A DNA stretch of 64,000 nt from Chryseobacterium carnipullorum (GCF_900142785.1 NZ_FRCD01000011.1:1-64000); one strand, 5' to 3'; counted from the first letter of the stretch, positions 27,881 through 38,478 are shown. Program-made: numbers and translations. Notes: a model not told the origin generated them from the letters alone.

Positions 27881-27904
27881 ATAGGTATCGTGGTTTATTT
27901 ATTT

Positions 27905-28942
27905 CTATTTGATGAATTCCGTTTTGAAAACTTCATCGTAATTATGTACGCAATTGTTCACAAAACCTTGTTCAGCCATCCATTTATCGCTGTATACCTT
28001 AGTAATATACCTCGATCCGTGATCTGGGAATATCAGGACAATAATATCATCCTTTGTCAGTTCGTGAGACTGTGCATACTGGATCAGTGCCTGGGTGACT
28101 GCTCCTGTAGTATATCCGCCCATGATCGCTTCTTTAAGAGCTATTTCACGGGTTCTGTACGCGGACATCTCGTCATTGACCCGCACAAATTCATCAACCT
28201 TGTCAAAAAGAAGGGCAGCCGGAATTAAATTTTTTCCCATTCCCTCAATCTGATAAGGATGAACGTCCTCTTTATGAATTTCTCCGGTTTCGTGGAAACT
28301 CTTCAGGATAGAGCCGTCAGCATCCACACCGATGATTTTGATATCGGGATTTTTTTCTTTTAAAAATTTACCCGAACCGGACAATGTTCCACCTGTTCCA
28401 GTACATGCAAAAAGGTGCGTTACCTTACCTTCTGTCTGCTCCCAAATTTCAGGACCGGTAGTCTTGTAGTGTGCATCAATATTCAACTCATTAAAATATT
28501 GATTGATGTAAACTGAATTGGGCGTCTCTGAAGCTATTCTCTTAGCTACTTCATAATATGATCTTGGATCATCCGCTGCAACGTTGGCGGGACAAATATA
28601 TACCGTGGCCCCTAATGCTTTTAAATAAGCAATTTTCTCAGGCTTCGTTTTATCGCTTACCGCCAGAATGCATTTATATCCTTTAATAATACAGACCATC
28701 GCAATAGAAAAACCGGTATTTCCGGAAGTAGTTTCTACAACTACAGAATCTTCCTTTAATAAACCTTTTTGTTCAGCGTTTTCTATTATATGAAGTGCTA
28801 TTCTATCTTTTGTGGAATGTCCAGGATTATATGATTCTAACTTGGCATAAACGGTTGCAGGAATATCTTTCGTAACAGTATTAAGCTTCACCATAGGAGT
28901 ATGTCCTATTAGGCCAAGAATATTATCGTAAACATTACTCAT
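27905..28942 (-). CDS. Cysteine-synthase-family PLP enzyme; candidate cysteate synthase
   Basis: This 345-aa fold-type II PLP enzyme is longer than ordinary CysK (about 310 aa). The Schiff-base lysine is in YNPGHSTKDRIALHIIE, the substrate-binding asparagine loop is VETTSGNTGFSIA, and the phosphate-binding glycine loop is CTGTGGTLSGSG. The GHSTKDR sequence differs from the PGGSVKDR of sulfide-using CysK and cystathionine beta-synthase. The adjacent alpha-oxoamine synthase suggests that it makes cysteate from a serine derivative and sulfite. O-acetylserine sulfhydrylase or cystathionine synthase activity cannot be excluded. A -7 box (TATTTTTG, minus strand 28980-28973) lies upstream. Confidence 0.75.
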   Translation of the reverse strand: MSNVYDNILGLIGHTPMVKLNTVTKDIPATVYAKLESYNPGHSTKDRIALHIIENAEQKGLLKEDSVVVETTSGNTGFSIAMVCIIKGYKCILAVSDKTKPEKIAYLKALGATVYICPANVAADDPRSYYEVAKRIASETPNSVYINQYFNELNIDAHYKTTGPEIWEQTEGKVTHLFACTGTGGTLSGSGKFLKEKNPDIKIIGVDADGSILKSFHETGEIHKEDVHPYQIEGMGKNLIPAALLFDKVDEFVRVNDEMSAYRTREIALKEAIMGGYTTGAVTQALIQYAQSHELTKDDIIVLIFPDHGSRYITKVYSDKWMAEQGFVNNCVHNYDEVFKTEFIK

Positions 28943-29138
28943 TATTTGTTATTTTCAATAAAAATCTGACCGCAAAAATACAAAAAAATAAATAATTACT
29001 AAACTTTTGTTTGATTTCAAGCCAGCGATTCAGCAAAATTTATTTTCTGATTTGCAATCTTCCGCGAAGTACCATCACAAATACTACGCCAAATTTTTTA
29101 AATTTTGTTAAAAACACCATAGAATGCTATAAAAGCCT

Positions 29139-29146
29139 TATTTTCG
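29139..29146 (+). promoter_or_regulatory. Candidate -7 box for the DUF2723 gene
   Basis: TATTTTCG, a common variant of TAnnTTTG, lies 19 bp before the ATG at 29165. Confidence 0.4.
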
Positions 29147-29164
29147 CGTAATTGATTTAATACT

Positions 29165-32100
29165 ATGAAAAATTGGACTTTTAAGCAATGGAACACCGTT
29201 TTAGGATGGGTGATTTTTGTCATTGCATTTTTCACGTACTTGTCGACCATAGAACCCAATTTCAGTTTCTGGGACTGCGGCGAGTACATTTCCTCAGCGG
29301 TAAAACTTGAAGTAACGCACGCTCCGGGAGCGGCTTTGTTTCAGATCATAGGTGCCGTGGCAGCTATTTTTGCTTTAGGAAAAGGAGAAAACTATTCGAT
29401 CGTAATCAATGCGATGTCTGCTTTGTTCAGCGCGCTTACGATTTTATTTTTATTCTGGACGATTACGCATTTCGTAAGAAGACTTCTAAACAAGGATTTT
29501 GAAGAAGTAACGAAGCACCAGGAAATCTCTATTCTTTTTGCAGGAGCAGTAGGTGCATTGTGTTTCACCTTTTCAGATACGTTCTGGTTCTCTGCCGTAG
29601 AAGGAGAAGTATATTCCATGGCTTCTATGTTTATCGCATTATTGGTTTGGCTCATCACAAAATGGGAAAATGAATATCTGGCGAAAGACAGTGAAAGATG
29701 GATCATCCTTATTTTCTTTGTATTAGGACTTTCTGTAGGAGTACACATGATGGGGATGTTGGCGGTTCCGGCCGTTTGTCTGGTTTATTACGCCAGAAAT
29801 TACAAATTTACCTGGAAAAACTTTATCTGGGCTAATGCGATCACCCTGGGAATTTTGATCATTGTTTTCAAAATTATATTCCCACTGATCATGACGATGT
29901 TCGGAAGACTTGAAATATTCTTTGTGAACGGACTTGGGCTTCCTTTCCACTCCGGAACAATTGTCGCATTTATTTTAATGACTGCAGCCTGTTTCTTTAT
30001 TATTAAATATGCGAGAAGAGCAAAGAAAAATATATATCAGACGGCTGCGCTATCCATCGTTTTTATGATCATTGGTTTCTCATGTTGGATGGTGATTCCT
30101 ATCAGAGCGAATGCGAATCCTCCGATGAACCTTAATGATCCTGATACCGCGATTGGTATGCTGGATTATTACAACAGAGAACAGTACGGAGACTGGCCTA
30201 CCATTTACGGTCAAAATTACACCGCTTTCCTTGATGCAAATGGAATTGAGAAAAATGAAGACGGAAGTTTCAAGACTAAAAAAACGGGTGAGATCTACGA
30301 AAAAGATGAGAAAACCGGAACGTACAGAAAAACAGGAGACCGGTTTAATTATACCTTCAGCAAGTCTCAGGTGAGCTTAATGCCCAGAATGTTTAATGAA
30401 GATAAAGACGTAATGGCTAATTACATTTCCATGTACGGAGCTCCGGATTTCACTTTCAACTATGCGAATGAAGATGTAGCAGATAATCCTCAGGCCAAAC
30501 AAATCTTTGACGAACTAAGAGGGAAATACGAAGATAAATCAATTACCGCAGCCGATTACCTGAAAGTGAAACCATACAACCTGATCAATGTTCAGAAGCC
30601 TTCACTGGCTCAGAATATGGATTACTTTATCACCTTTCAGAATGGGTATTACTTCGTAAGATACCTGATGTGGAACTTCGTGGGAAGACAGAACGATCTT
30701 GAAGGAAACATGGAAAATACAAAAGGAAACTGGATCTCCGGAATTTCTTTTATCGATAACGCTTTACTGGGAAATCAGGATAAAATGCCTGCTAAATTCC
30801 AGAATGAAAGTACCGTGAAGTTCTTCTTTTTACCTTTAATTTTAGGATTGATTGGTTTTTTCTTCCAGTTGAACAGAGATTTCGGAAGGTTTTACGCATT
30901 ACTTTCATTATTTGTACTAACAAGTGTAGGAATCATCTTCTACACAGGAGTGAAACCTTTTGAACCGAGAGAAAGAGATTATGCAATGGTAGGCTCTTTC
31001 TACGCCTTTGCGATCTGGATAGGAATGGGAGCCGGCGCTATTTTATGGTTCTTACAGTCGAAAGTAAAATCTAATGGAGCGAATATCGCTTTAGGCGTAG
31101 TTTTATTAGGAGTTCCTTTTATGATGGGCTTCCAGAATTATAATGTACACGATAGAAGCAACAGATATACAGCCTATGATTATGCGTATTCAGTACTGAA
31201 ATCATTGCCAAAGAACGATATTTTATTCGTTTACGGAGATAATGATACGTATCCTGTATGGGCTATTCAGGAAACTGAAAGATTCAGAGATGATGTAAAA
31301 GTGGTGAATTTCACTCTTGCTTCAACGCCTTGGAACCTTGACCAGATCAAGAGAAAGACTTATAATGCAGCAGGAATTCCTAGTGAATTGACTCATGAAG
31401 ATTACAGAGATGGGGTGAATGACCAGATCTATATGATGAAGAAGGAAGACTGGGAAGGCGTATTCTCTATGTTAAAAGAACAGGGGGTTCCTGATACTCA
31501 ATTCGGTGCTTTCAGAAAATACCTTACACAGGATTCACTGACCTTGAAAGAGGCTGTTAATTTTATCAAGTTCAAGTCTCCTGAAAAAGACGAACTTCTT
31601 AAAATGTATTTCGGAGAAGAAAAATTTGAGAAATACAATATTCTTCCTGTGAACAAATTTATTCTTCCGGTAAATAAAGAAAATGCTTTAAAAGCAGGAA
31701 TCATCACCCAGGCAGATCTTCCTAATGTTGTTAACCAGATCATGATTACTTATAAAGGAAACACACTTTATAAAAACAACCTGATCATGCTTGATATGCT
31801 GGCGAATTTTGATTGGAAGCGTCCGATTAACTTCTCATCAGGAGGGATCTACGACAGTGAAAATATATTCTATCTGAACGAATATCTTCAGTTTGACGGA
31901 TTCAGTTACAGACTGGTTCCTATCCATACCCCTACAAACGCAGACGGAGATATGGGAAGAGTAGACACCAATTCCTTATATAATGTTGTGAAAAATTTCA
32001 GATGGGGTAATTTCAAGAACTTAAATACTCACTTTGATGAAACAGCTACTTCCAATATTATGAGCTATAGAATGTCAGCGAGCAGAGCAGCTTCTGCATT

Positions 32101-32650
32101 GGCATTAAGCGGACAGAAAGCTAAAGCAGTGGAATTATTGGATCTTGCCTCAAAAGAAATTCCAGCAGAGAAATTTAATGATCCACGTTCATTAAGTGCG
32201 ATGGTAACAGGATATATTATTGCAGGACAGGAGAAAAAAGGATTGCAGCTGGCAGAAATCCTTAAAAAAGGAATTTTTGAAGAGTATGATTATTATTTAA
32301 GTCTTGCTCCGGCAGATCAGAACTTTGCAAGAAGACAGATGAGAACAAAACCGATGGAATATTCTCTTGTTGTTGCTGCGGTTACAGATGCTTACAAGAA
32401 ACTGGGACAGGATGATAAAGCGTATGAATATCTGGTAAAATCTTTAGAACCGATCGACAAGAAGTTCAATACTTTCATCAAGGAGCTTCAGCTGATGGGT
32501 AAAGAAAAGGCGATGAAGGAATCAGAGAACGTACAAAAGATTACTCCTTTCTACCAATATTTATTTGATGTGATGGAACCTTTTGATTCTACTTATTCAA
32601 AAGAAAAAGAAGAACAGATCACCACAGCAATTATTAAAGTAACACAGTAA
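29165..32650 (+). CDS. DUF2723 (GT117-type) membrane glycosyltransferase with large C-terminal domain
   Basis: This 1161-aa protein starts with the DUF2723 signature TYLSTIEPNFSFWDCGEY followed by ISSAVKLEVTHAPGA, in which the Asp/Glu pair sits in the first loop as in GT-C sugar transferases. About ten or eleven transmembrane helices occupy residues 10-330 and 545-650. Between them is a long soluble insert. The C-terminal half (from about residue 660) is soluble, with VYGDNDTYPVWAIQETERF and, near 940-1120, helical TPR-like material. DUF2723 includes human TMEM260, an O-mannosyltransferase, so protein O-glycosylation at the envelope is a reasonable inference. It is a single-gene unit closed by a strong terminator. 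Confidence 0.88.
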   Translation: MKNWTFKQWNTVLGWVIFVIAFFTYLSTIEPNFSFWDCGEYISSAVKLEVTHAPGAALFQIIGAVAAIFALGKGENYSIVINAMSALFSALTILFLFWTITHFVRRLLNKDFEEVTKHQEISILFAGAVGALCFTFSDTFWFSAVEGEVYSMASMFIALLVWLITKWENEYLAKDSERWIILIFFVLGLSVGVHMMGMLAVPAVCLVYYARNYKFTWKNFIWANAITLGILIIVFKIIFPLIMTMFGRLEIFFVNGLGLPFHSGTIVAFILMTAACFFIIKYARRAKKNIYQTAALSIVFMIIGFSCWMVIPIRANANPPMNLNDPDTAIGMLDYYNREQYGDWPTIYGQNYTAFLDANGIEKNEDGSFKTKKTGEIYEKDEKTGTYRKTGDRFNYTFSKSQVSLMPRMFNEDKDVMANYISMYGAPDFTFNYANEDVADNPQAKQIFDELRGKYEDKSITAADYLKVKPYNLINVQKPSLAQNMDYFITFQNGYYFVRYLMWNFVGRQNDLEGNMENTKGNWISGISFIDNALLGNQDKMPAKFQNESTVKFFFLPLILGLIGFFFQLNRDFGRFYALLSLFVLTSVGIIFYTGVKPFEPRERDYAMVGSFYAFAIWIGMGAGAILWFLQSKVKSNGANIALGVVLLGVPFMMGFQNYNVHDRSNRYTAYDYAYSVLKSLPKNDILFVYGDNDTYPVWAIQETERFRDDVKVVNFTLASTPWNLDQIKRKTYNAAGIPSELTHEDYRDGVNDQIYMMKKEDWEGVFSMLKEQGVPDTQFGAFRKYLTQDSLTLKEAVNFIKFKSPEKDELLKMYFGEEKFEKYNILPVNKFILPVNKENALKAGIITQADLPNVVNQIMITYKGNTLYKNNLIMLDMLANFDWKRPINFSSGGIYDSENIFYLNEYLQFDGFSYRLVPIHTPTNADGDMGRVDTNSLYNVVKNFRWGNFKNLNTHFDETATSNIMSYRMSASRAASALALSGQKAKAVELLDLASKEIPAEKFNDPRSLSAMVTGYIIAGQEKKGLQLAEILKKGIFEEYDYYLSLAPADQNFARRQMRTKPMEYSLVVAAVTDAYKKLGQDDKAYEYLVKSLEPIDKKFNTFIKELQLMGKEKAMKESENVQKITPFYQYLFDVMEPFDSTYSKEKEEQITTAIIKVTQ

Positions 32651-32660
32651 AATCAGTCAT

Positions 32661-32690
32661 AAAAACGGAACTTCGGTTCCGTTTTTTTTT
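32661..32690 (+). terminator. Terminator of the DUF2723 gene
   Basis: AAAAACGGAAC and GTTCCGTTTTT around a stable TTCG tetraloop, followed by more T. Confidence 0.92.
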
Positions 32691-32694
32691 GTTA

Positions 32695-32725
32695 TTGGGA
32701 TTCATGAATTTTAAGATTATATTTG
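32695..32725 (+). promoter_or_regulatory. Promoter of the GT-C-like gene
   Basis: TTG (32695-32697), a 20-nt spacer and TATATTTG (32718-32725), 16 bp before the ATG at 32741. Confidence 0.75.
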
Positions 32726-32740
32726 TGATATTAAAAATAC

Positions 32741-34231
32741 ATGATGACTGAAACTAAAAATAACAGACTCCCGATCTACGCTGTAATTTTTACGGTAGTT
32801 TTTAAACTTCTCTTTTTATTAACCCATTATATTCAGGAAGATGCGTTCATTACCTGGAGGGTAGCCCAGAATTTACTGGACTATGGAGTGATAGGCTTCA
32901 ATGGGGAAACCAAAATCTCAGCTTCTACGACTCATCTTTATGTCTTTGTATCCTATCTGTTCAATCTGATCTTTGGCAAAGCATATTTTATTGAGCCGCT
33001 ATTGATTTTCAATTCGATCCTCTTTACCATAGGAACATTGTTTTTAGCAAATCTGACGCTTAAAAATCCATGGCATAAAGCTATTTTTATATTTCTCATA
33101 GGCATTCTGCCCCCAGCGGTGAAGATCTCTATTTTAGGAATGGAGTACGGCATACTTTTCTTCCTGGAAATGGCACTTTTGTACTATGGTTTTAGCAAAG
33201 GCAAAAAATGGGCACTCATTTTCCTGCCGGTTCTGATCATGTTTACAAGAATTGACACCGTAATTTTCCTGGGAATTGTATTTTTTGTTGATGTGTTCTG
33301 GAACAAAAAGATCAGATGGAAATATGTTTTCGGAGGACTTCTGGGTATGATATCTGTTCTGTCTTTTAACTGGCTGTACTTTGGAGAGCTGGTAAATAAT
33401 ACCATAGTGGCTAAGAAACTTCTGTACGAGCACAACTTTACTTTTGAGCAAAATCTCAACTATTTTCTGGTAAGCTTCGGTAATTTCTGGGGAATGCTGA
33501 AAATTCCCGGAAACTTTAATCCGGTAACTGTAATTGTGCTGATCTTTGAATTGCTGTGTTTTATTTATCTGGTAAGACAGAGAGAAAGAAGGAATTATTT
33601 TTTATGGATGATCTTTCTTTTCGGCTGGGTAAAGCAGATTATTTTTCTCTCTCAAAAAAGTTTATTCGACTGGTATTACTGGGTTCCGCAGCTTCTGCTT
33701 TTTGTTCCTGTTCTTATTTTTGTACTGGAGCAGAAAGAGAGAAGAAACCTATGGCTGTCCCTGTTGGTTGTATTTTACATCGTTCCAATGCTGGCTTTCC
33801 AAACGGTACATGCCATTGCAACAGGACACGGAGAGTGGAATTACCGCAGAGGAATCGGACTGTTTTTGGATACATTTGAAAAAGATAAAAGTCAGTGGAT
33901 TCTTTTGGAGCCAGCCGGATACATTCCCTATTTTTCAGGATTAAAAACCATTGATGAAGTAGGATTGGTGGATAAGCAGATCCAGACCGAAGTGAAAAAA
34001 GATAAAGCCCATTATTGGATCAATACCGTAAAGAACAGGAAGCCAAAATATCTTCTTTCCTATAAAAATCTATTTCAAGGCCATGATGCGCTGTATTATC
34101 AGACGCATTACAAACTGATGAAAGAATTCAGAATAAAGGATAACCTGAAAAGCGATAACCCTATTCTGGAAAAGATCTATCATCTTAAACCATCCGGGAC
34201 AGATTATAATTTGTATGTGAAGATTGATTGA
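32741..34231 (+). CDS. GT-C-like polytopic membrane protein (ArnT/PMT superfamily-like)
   Basis: This 496-aa protein starts at one of two adjacent ATGs (32741 or 32744). About ten to twelve transmembrane helices fill residues 12-390, and a soluble C-terminal domain of about 110 residues follows. In the first external loop, HYIQEDAFITWRVAQNLLDYG carries the Glu-Asp pair and downstream Arg typical of GT-C enzymes that use polyprenyl-phosphate sugars. It follows another GT-C-type gene but has its own promoter. The donor and acceptor are unknown. Confidence 0.75.
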   Translation: MMTETKNNRLPIYAVIFTVVFKLLFLLTHYIQEDAFITWRVAQNLLDYGVIGFNGETKISASTTHLYVFVSYLFNLIFGKAYFIEPLLIFNSILFTIGTLFLANLTLKNPWHKAIFIFLIGILPPAVKISILGMEYGILFFLEMALLYYGFSKGKKWALIFLPVLIMFTRIDTVIFLGIVFFVDVFWNKKIRWKYVFGGLLGMISVLSFNWLYFGELVNNTIVAKKLLYEHNFTFEQNLNYFLVSFGNFWGMLKIPGNFNPVTVIVLIFELLCFIYLVRQRERRNYFLWMIFLFGWVKQIIFLSQKSLFDWYYWVPQLLLFVPVLIFVLEQKERRNLWLSLLVVFYIVPMLAFQTVHAIATGHGEWNYRRGIGLFLDTFEKDKSQWILLEPAGYIPYFSGLKTIDEVGLVDKQIQTEVKKDKAHYWINTVKNRKPKYLLSYKNLFQGHDALYYQTHYKLMKEFRIKDNLKSDNPILEKIYHLKPSGTDYNLYVKID

Positions 34232-34343
34232 AAGAGTGAATAATTTAAATATTTAAAGATTGATGCGAAAGAGGGAAGAAGTAAACGTTCTTGTACCATA
34301 ATAAACCTTGTAACCTAATTCTTATCACTTAATCCCTTAAAAA

Positions 34344-34959
<616 letters not shown>

Positions 34960-35218
34960 TTTTCGTAATAATAAAAGATAAAATCTGTGTCATCTGTTAC
35001 ATCTGTGGGATAATAAAATTATTAAGTACATATACACGAATTTAGAAGAACGTCCTGTGTTTTTTAAAAAAATAATTCTAAAAAGGGTTGGGTTCAAATA
35101 CTATTCTCATTATTTCCCTCTAAAATCCTAAAACCCGAATCCCAATCAAACCCCTCAAATAATTTCCGATTCTGAAACTTTATAAGTATTTTTACTGAAC
35201 TTTTTAATTCAAATAAAA
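34960..35218. other. Non-coding spacer between the microsatellite and kdsA
   Basis: No open frame of note. An AATCTGTGTCATCTGTTACATC-like element (first 20 nt from 34982), related to words in three other spacers of this window, is the only structure. No convincing kdsA promoter was found. Confidence 0.5.
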
Positions 35219-36028
35219 ATGATCCAGTATTTAGATAATATTCATCACAAAGATTCAAAAAACTTTTTCCTTATTGCCGGTCCATGCATCATTGAAGGTG
35301 AAGACATGGCCTTGAGAATCGCAGAAAAAGTGATCCAGATAACCGATAAATATAATATTCCTTATATTTTCAAAGGAAGCTTTAAAAAAGCCAACAGAAG
35401 CCGTGTAGATTCTTTTACAACCATCGGTGAAGAAAAATCTTTAGAAATTCTTAGAAAAGTAGGAGAAACCTTTAATATTCCTACAACAACAGATATCCAC
35501 GAAAACGGTCATGCCGCATTGGCAGCACAGTACGTTGATGTGTTACAGATTCCAGCATTTTTGGTACGTCAGACCGACCTTTTGATTGCGGCGGCAGAAA
35601 CAGGAAAATGTGTTACTTTGAAAAAAGGACAATTTCTTTCTCCCGAATCCATGAAATTTGCTGTTCAGAAAGTAACAGATTCCCATAACCAGAAAGTAGC
35701 GATCATCGAAAGAGGAAATTCTTTCGGATATACAGACCTGGTTGTAGATTACCGAGGTATTCCAACCATGAGAGAATATGCGCCTGTTATTCTGGATGTA
35801 ACCCATTCATTGCAGCAGCCTAATCAGAGTTCCGGAGTAACGGGTGGAAGACCGGATCTTATAGAAACAGTGGCTAAAGCAGGAATTGCAGTAGGAGCAG
35901 ACGGAATATTTATTGAAACACATCCTACCCCGGAAACCGCTTTATCAGACGGAGCCAACATGTTAAGATTAGATTTATTGGAAGATTTGTTACAAAAATT
36001 AACAAGAATCAGAGAATCAATTTTGTAA
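35219..36028 (+). CDS. kdsA: 3-deoxy-8-phosphooctulonate synthase
   Basis: KdsA condenses phosphoenolpyruvate with arabinose 5-phosphate to Kdo 8-phosphate, the first committed step to Kdo for lipopolysaccharide. The 269-aa TIM-barrel protein has FLIAGPCIIEGEDMAL, IFKGSFKKANRSR, TTDIHENGHAAL, IPAFLVRQTDLL and IERGNSFGYTDLVVDYRGIP. Cys23 in AGPC marks the metal-dependent class (Aquifex-type), in contrast to E. coli, which has Asn there. kdsB lies elsewhere in this window. Confidence 0.96.
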   Translation: MIQYLDNIHHKDSKNFFLIAGPCIIEGEDMALRIAEKVIQITDKYNIPYIFKGSFKKANRSRVDSFTTIGEEKSLEILRKVGETFNIPTTTDIHENGHAALAAQYVDVLQIPAFLVRQTDLLIAAAETGKCVTLKKGQFLSPESMKFAVQKVTDSHNQKVAIIERGNSFGYTDLVVDYRGIPTMREYAPVILDVTHSLQQPNQSSGVTGGRPDLIETVAKAGIAVGADGIFIETHPTPETALSDGANMLRLDLLEDLLQKLTRIRESIL

Positions 36029-36072
36029 TTGTTAAAAAATCCCTATTTTTAGAAATTCTTAAAACATTTCTT

Positions 36073-38277
36073 TTGAAAAAACTAGTTTTACCATTGAGCC
36101 TTGTGGTTCCTATGCTTATTTTCTCTCAAAACAGAAAAAGAGATACAGCAGAAAAAGTAACCGATATTGAGGCGGTCGTTTTCCAGAAAAAAGTGGTCGG
36201 AAGGACGAACGACATCACCAATGTCAGGATTTCAGCAAAAGATGCCCAAAGTGTAGCCTCCATAAGTGGTGGAATTGAAGGACTTCTTAAAACACTTCCT
36301 TCCGTCAACTCCAACACCGAGCTGTCTTCCCAATACATGGTACGTGGTGGAAACTATGACGAAAACCTTATCTATATCAATGATATTGAGATCTACAGAC
36401 CTTTTCTGATCAGAAATTCACAACAGGAAGGAATGAGTATCATAAATCCTGATATGGTTTCTGCAGTCAATTTCTCAGCGGGAGGATTTGAACCAAAATA
36501 TGGAGATAAAATGTCTTCAGCATTGAATATTTACTACCGTGAACCTGAAAAATTTGAACTTTCAGGAGAGGCTAGTTTAATAGGAGGAAGATTGACAGCC
36601 GGACTGGCTTCAAAAAATAAAAAACTGACTGCTTTATTTTCTGGCAGATACAGAAATACAAATCTTGTTCTGAATACATTGAACGAGGATACAGATTTTA
36701 ACCCTACCTATTGGGACTTCCAATCGTATATTAATTATCATTTCAACGATAAATTCTCCATGTCATTCATCGGATATTATTCCAAGAATGATTATGAAAT
36801 GGTTCCTAAGGCAAAGAGTGTCACTTTCGGAAGCCTTAATCAGCCTATTACAGTGAATATAGGCTACAGGGGACAAGAGCAGGATATGTACAAAAATATG
36901 ATGGGAACTTTCTCCATGAACTATAAGCCGTCTGATAAGTGGAAGCTTACCTTGGACAGTTTTGCTTATCAGAACAGAGAAAAAGAATATTATTCCATCT
37001 CTTCAGGGTATGAGATCCAGACTTTTGATCCTGTAACGCAGTCTCCAAACCCTTCTTTTGACGGAGGAGGACAGATTGAGCATGCGAGAAATGATCTGTT
37101 CGTGAGAACATACGGAACCCAGTTCAGAGCCAAGTTTTCTCCCAATATCAATACCGATATCGAGGTAGGCTTTAAATATGAAAAAGAAAACCTGAATGAT
37201 AATACCAATGAATGGAAACTGGTAGATAATGCCGGATACAGCATTCCGCGTCCGATAGATGATCCAAGAACCGGAGGAACAGGAGATCTTAATCTTTTCT
37301 ACCATATCGCCGGGAAAAATACGATAGAACCTTCCAGACTTTCTGCCTATGCACAGTATTCACGGAAATTTTACTGGGGAGCCAGCAAAGTATTTGTTAA
37401 TGCAGGAGCCAGAGTGTCCAACTGGAGCTTCAATAAGGAAACCATCTTTTCGCCAAGATTCCAGTTTGCAATAAAACCTGACTGGGATACCGACATGCTT
37501 TTCAAACTTTCCGGAGGTGTTTACTATCAGGCGCCTTTCTATAAAGAGATCAAGGATCTTGACGGAAACTTCAATTCCAATATAAAATCTCAGCGTTCGA
37601 TGCAGTTAATTCTTGCCAACGATTACGAGTTTTACATGTATGACAGACCGTTTAAGCTGACTACAGAGGCGTACTATAAGAAAATGGATGATCTGATTCC
37701 TTATTATATGGATAACGTGAGAATCCGCTATTCCGGTAAAAATAATGCTTCAGGGTATGCTTATGGAATTGATACCAGACTATTCGGGGAATTCGTTCCC
37801 GGAGTCGATTCATGGTTGTCTGCAAGTTATGCCAGAGTATATGAAAATATAGACGGAAGAGGCGATATTCCAAGGCCTACAGATCAGAGATTCAGATTTG
37901 CGATGTTCTATCAGGATTATATGCCGAAATTCCCATCCATGCGTGTCAATCTTACTTTGGTATACGCCATGGGACTTCCGAACGGAGCACCGGTTTTCAC
38001 CGATCCTTATCAATATCAGAGAACACTTCCTTCATATAAAAGAGTGGATTTAGGACTTTCAAAAGTATTCATCGATTCCAAAGACAAGAAAAATCGTTCC
38101 GGTTTCTGGGGGAATTTTGAAGAGTTGACGTTGGGTGTTCAGGTGTTCAATGCGTTTAATATTAACAATACAGTGGCCAACCAGTGGATTACAGATTATA
38201 ATACCAATGTAATGTATCCGGTTCCGGTACGTCTTACAGGCCGTTTCTTCAATGTGAAACTTGAATTTAAATTGTAA
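36073..38277 (+). CDS. TonB-dependent outer membrane receptor, plug-type
   Basis: This 734-aa protein starts at a TTG (36073) with a signal peptide (KKLVLPLSLVVPMLIFSQ). The plug domain spans roughly residues 35-165, with GGIEGLLKTLPSVNSNTELS, YMVRGGNYDENLIYINDIE and FSAGGFEPKYGDKMSSALNI. The rest is a 22-strand-type beta barrel rich in aromatic residues, ending in KLEFKL. There is no N-terminal carboxypeptidase-like repeat domain, so it is not a SusC type. No binding partner or SusD gene is adjacent, and the ligand is unknown. It starts 44 bp after kdsA. A strong terminator follows. Confidence 0.88.
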   Translation: MKKLVLPLSLVVPMLIFSQNRKRDTAEKVTDIEAVVFQKKVVGRTNDITNVRISAKDAQSVASISGGIEGLLKTLPSVNSNTELSSQYMVRGGNYDENLIYINDIEIYRPFLIRNSQQEGMSIINPDMVSAVNFSAGGFEPKYGDKMSSALNIYYREPEKFELSGEASLIGGRLTAGLASKNKKLTALFSGRYRNTNLVLNTLNEDTDFNPTYWDFQSYINYHFNDKFSMSFIGYYSKNDYEMVPKAKSVTFGSLNQPITVNIGYRGQEQDMYKNMMGTFSMNYKPSDKWKLTLDSFAYQNREKEYYSISSGYEIQTFDPVTQSPNPSFDGGGQIEHARNDLFVRTYGTQFRAKFSPNINTDIEVGFKYEKENLNDNTNEWKLVDNAGYSIPRPIDDPRTGGTGDLNLFYHIAGKNTIEPSRLSAYAQYSRKFYWGASKVFVNAGARVSNWSFNKETIFSPRFQFAIKPDWDTDMLFKLSGGVYYQAPFYKEIKDLDGNFNSNIKSQRSMQLILANDYEFYMYDRPFKLTTEAYYKKMDDLIPYYMDNVRIRYSGKNNASGYAYGIDTRLFGEFVPGVDSWLSASYARVYENIDGRGDIPRPTDQRFRFAMFYQDYMPKFPSMRVNLTLVYAMGLPNGAPVFTDPYQYQRTLPSYKRVDLGLSKVFIDSKDKKNRSGFWGNFEELTLGVQVFNAFNINNTVANQWITDYNTNVMYPVPVRLTGRFFNVKLEFKL

Positions 38278-38370
38278 GATAGAGGTTAGAAGTTCGATTT
38301 TAGAAATTAGAATTTGGCCTTCCCATGAAATCTGCTCAATCTGCAAAATCAGCGAGAGTACAAAATAAAG

Positions 38371-38400
38371 AAAGCTTCTGAACTATTCAGAAGCTTTTTT
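38371..38400 (+). terminator. Terminator of the TonB receptor gene
   Basis: A perfect 11-bp stem, AAGCTTCTGAA with TTCAGAAGCTT, and a T tail. Confidence 0.9.
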
Positions 38401-38462
38401 ATGATGACTGAATTTTATAACAAGTATACATAATTTTATAACAGTCGTTTCTGGGATATTTT

Positions 38463-38470
38463 TACCTTTG
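38463..38470 (+). promoter_or_regulatory. Candidate -7 box for the copper cluster
   Basis: TACCTTTG matches TAnnTTTG, 8 bp before the ATG at 38479; no TTG at -33. A copper-responsive activator could replace the missing -33 element, which is inference. Confidence 0.45.
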
Positions 38471-38478
38471 TACAACCA

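Noticed and set aside
33134..33459. Two overlapping minus-strand frames inside the GT-C-like gene
   Set aside because: Both are antisense to a well-supported membrane protein and lack protein-like features.
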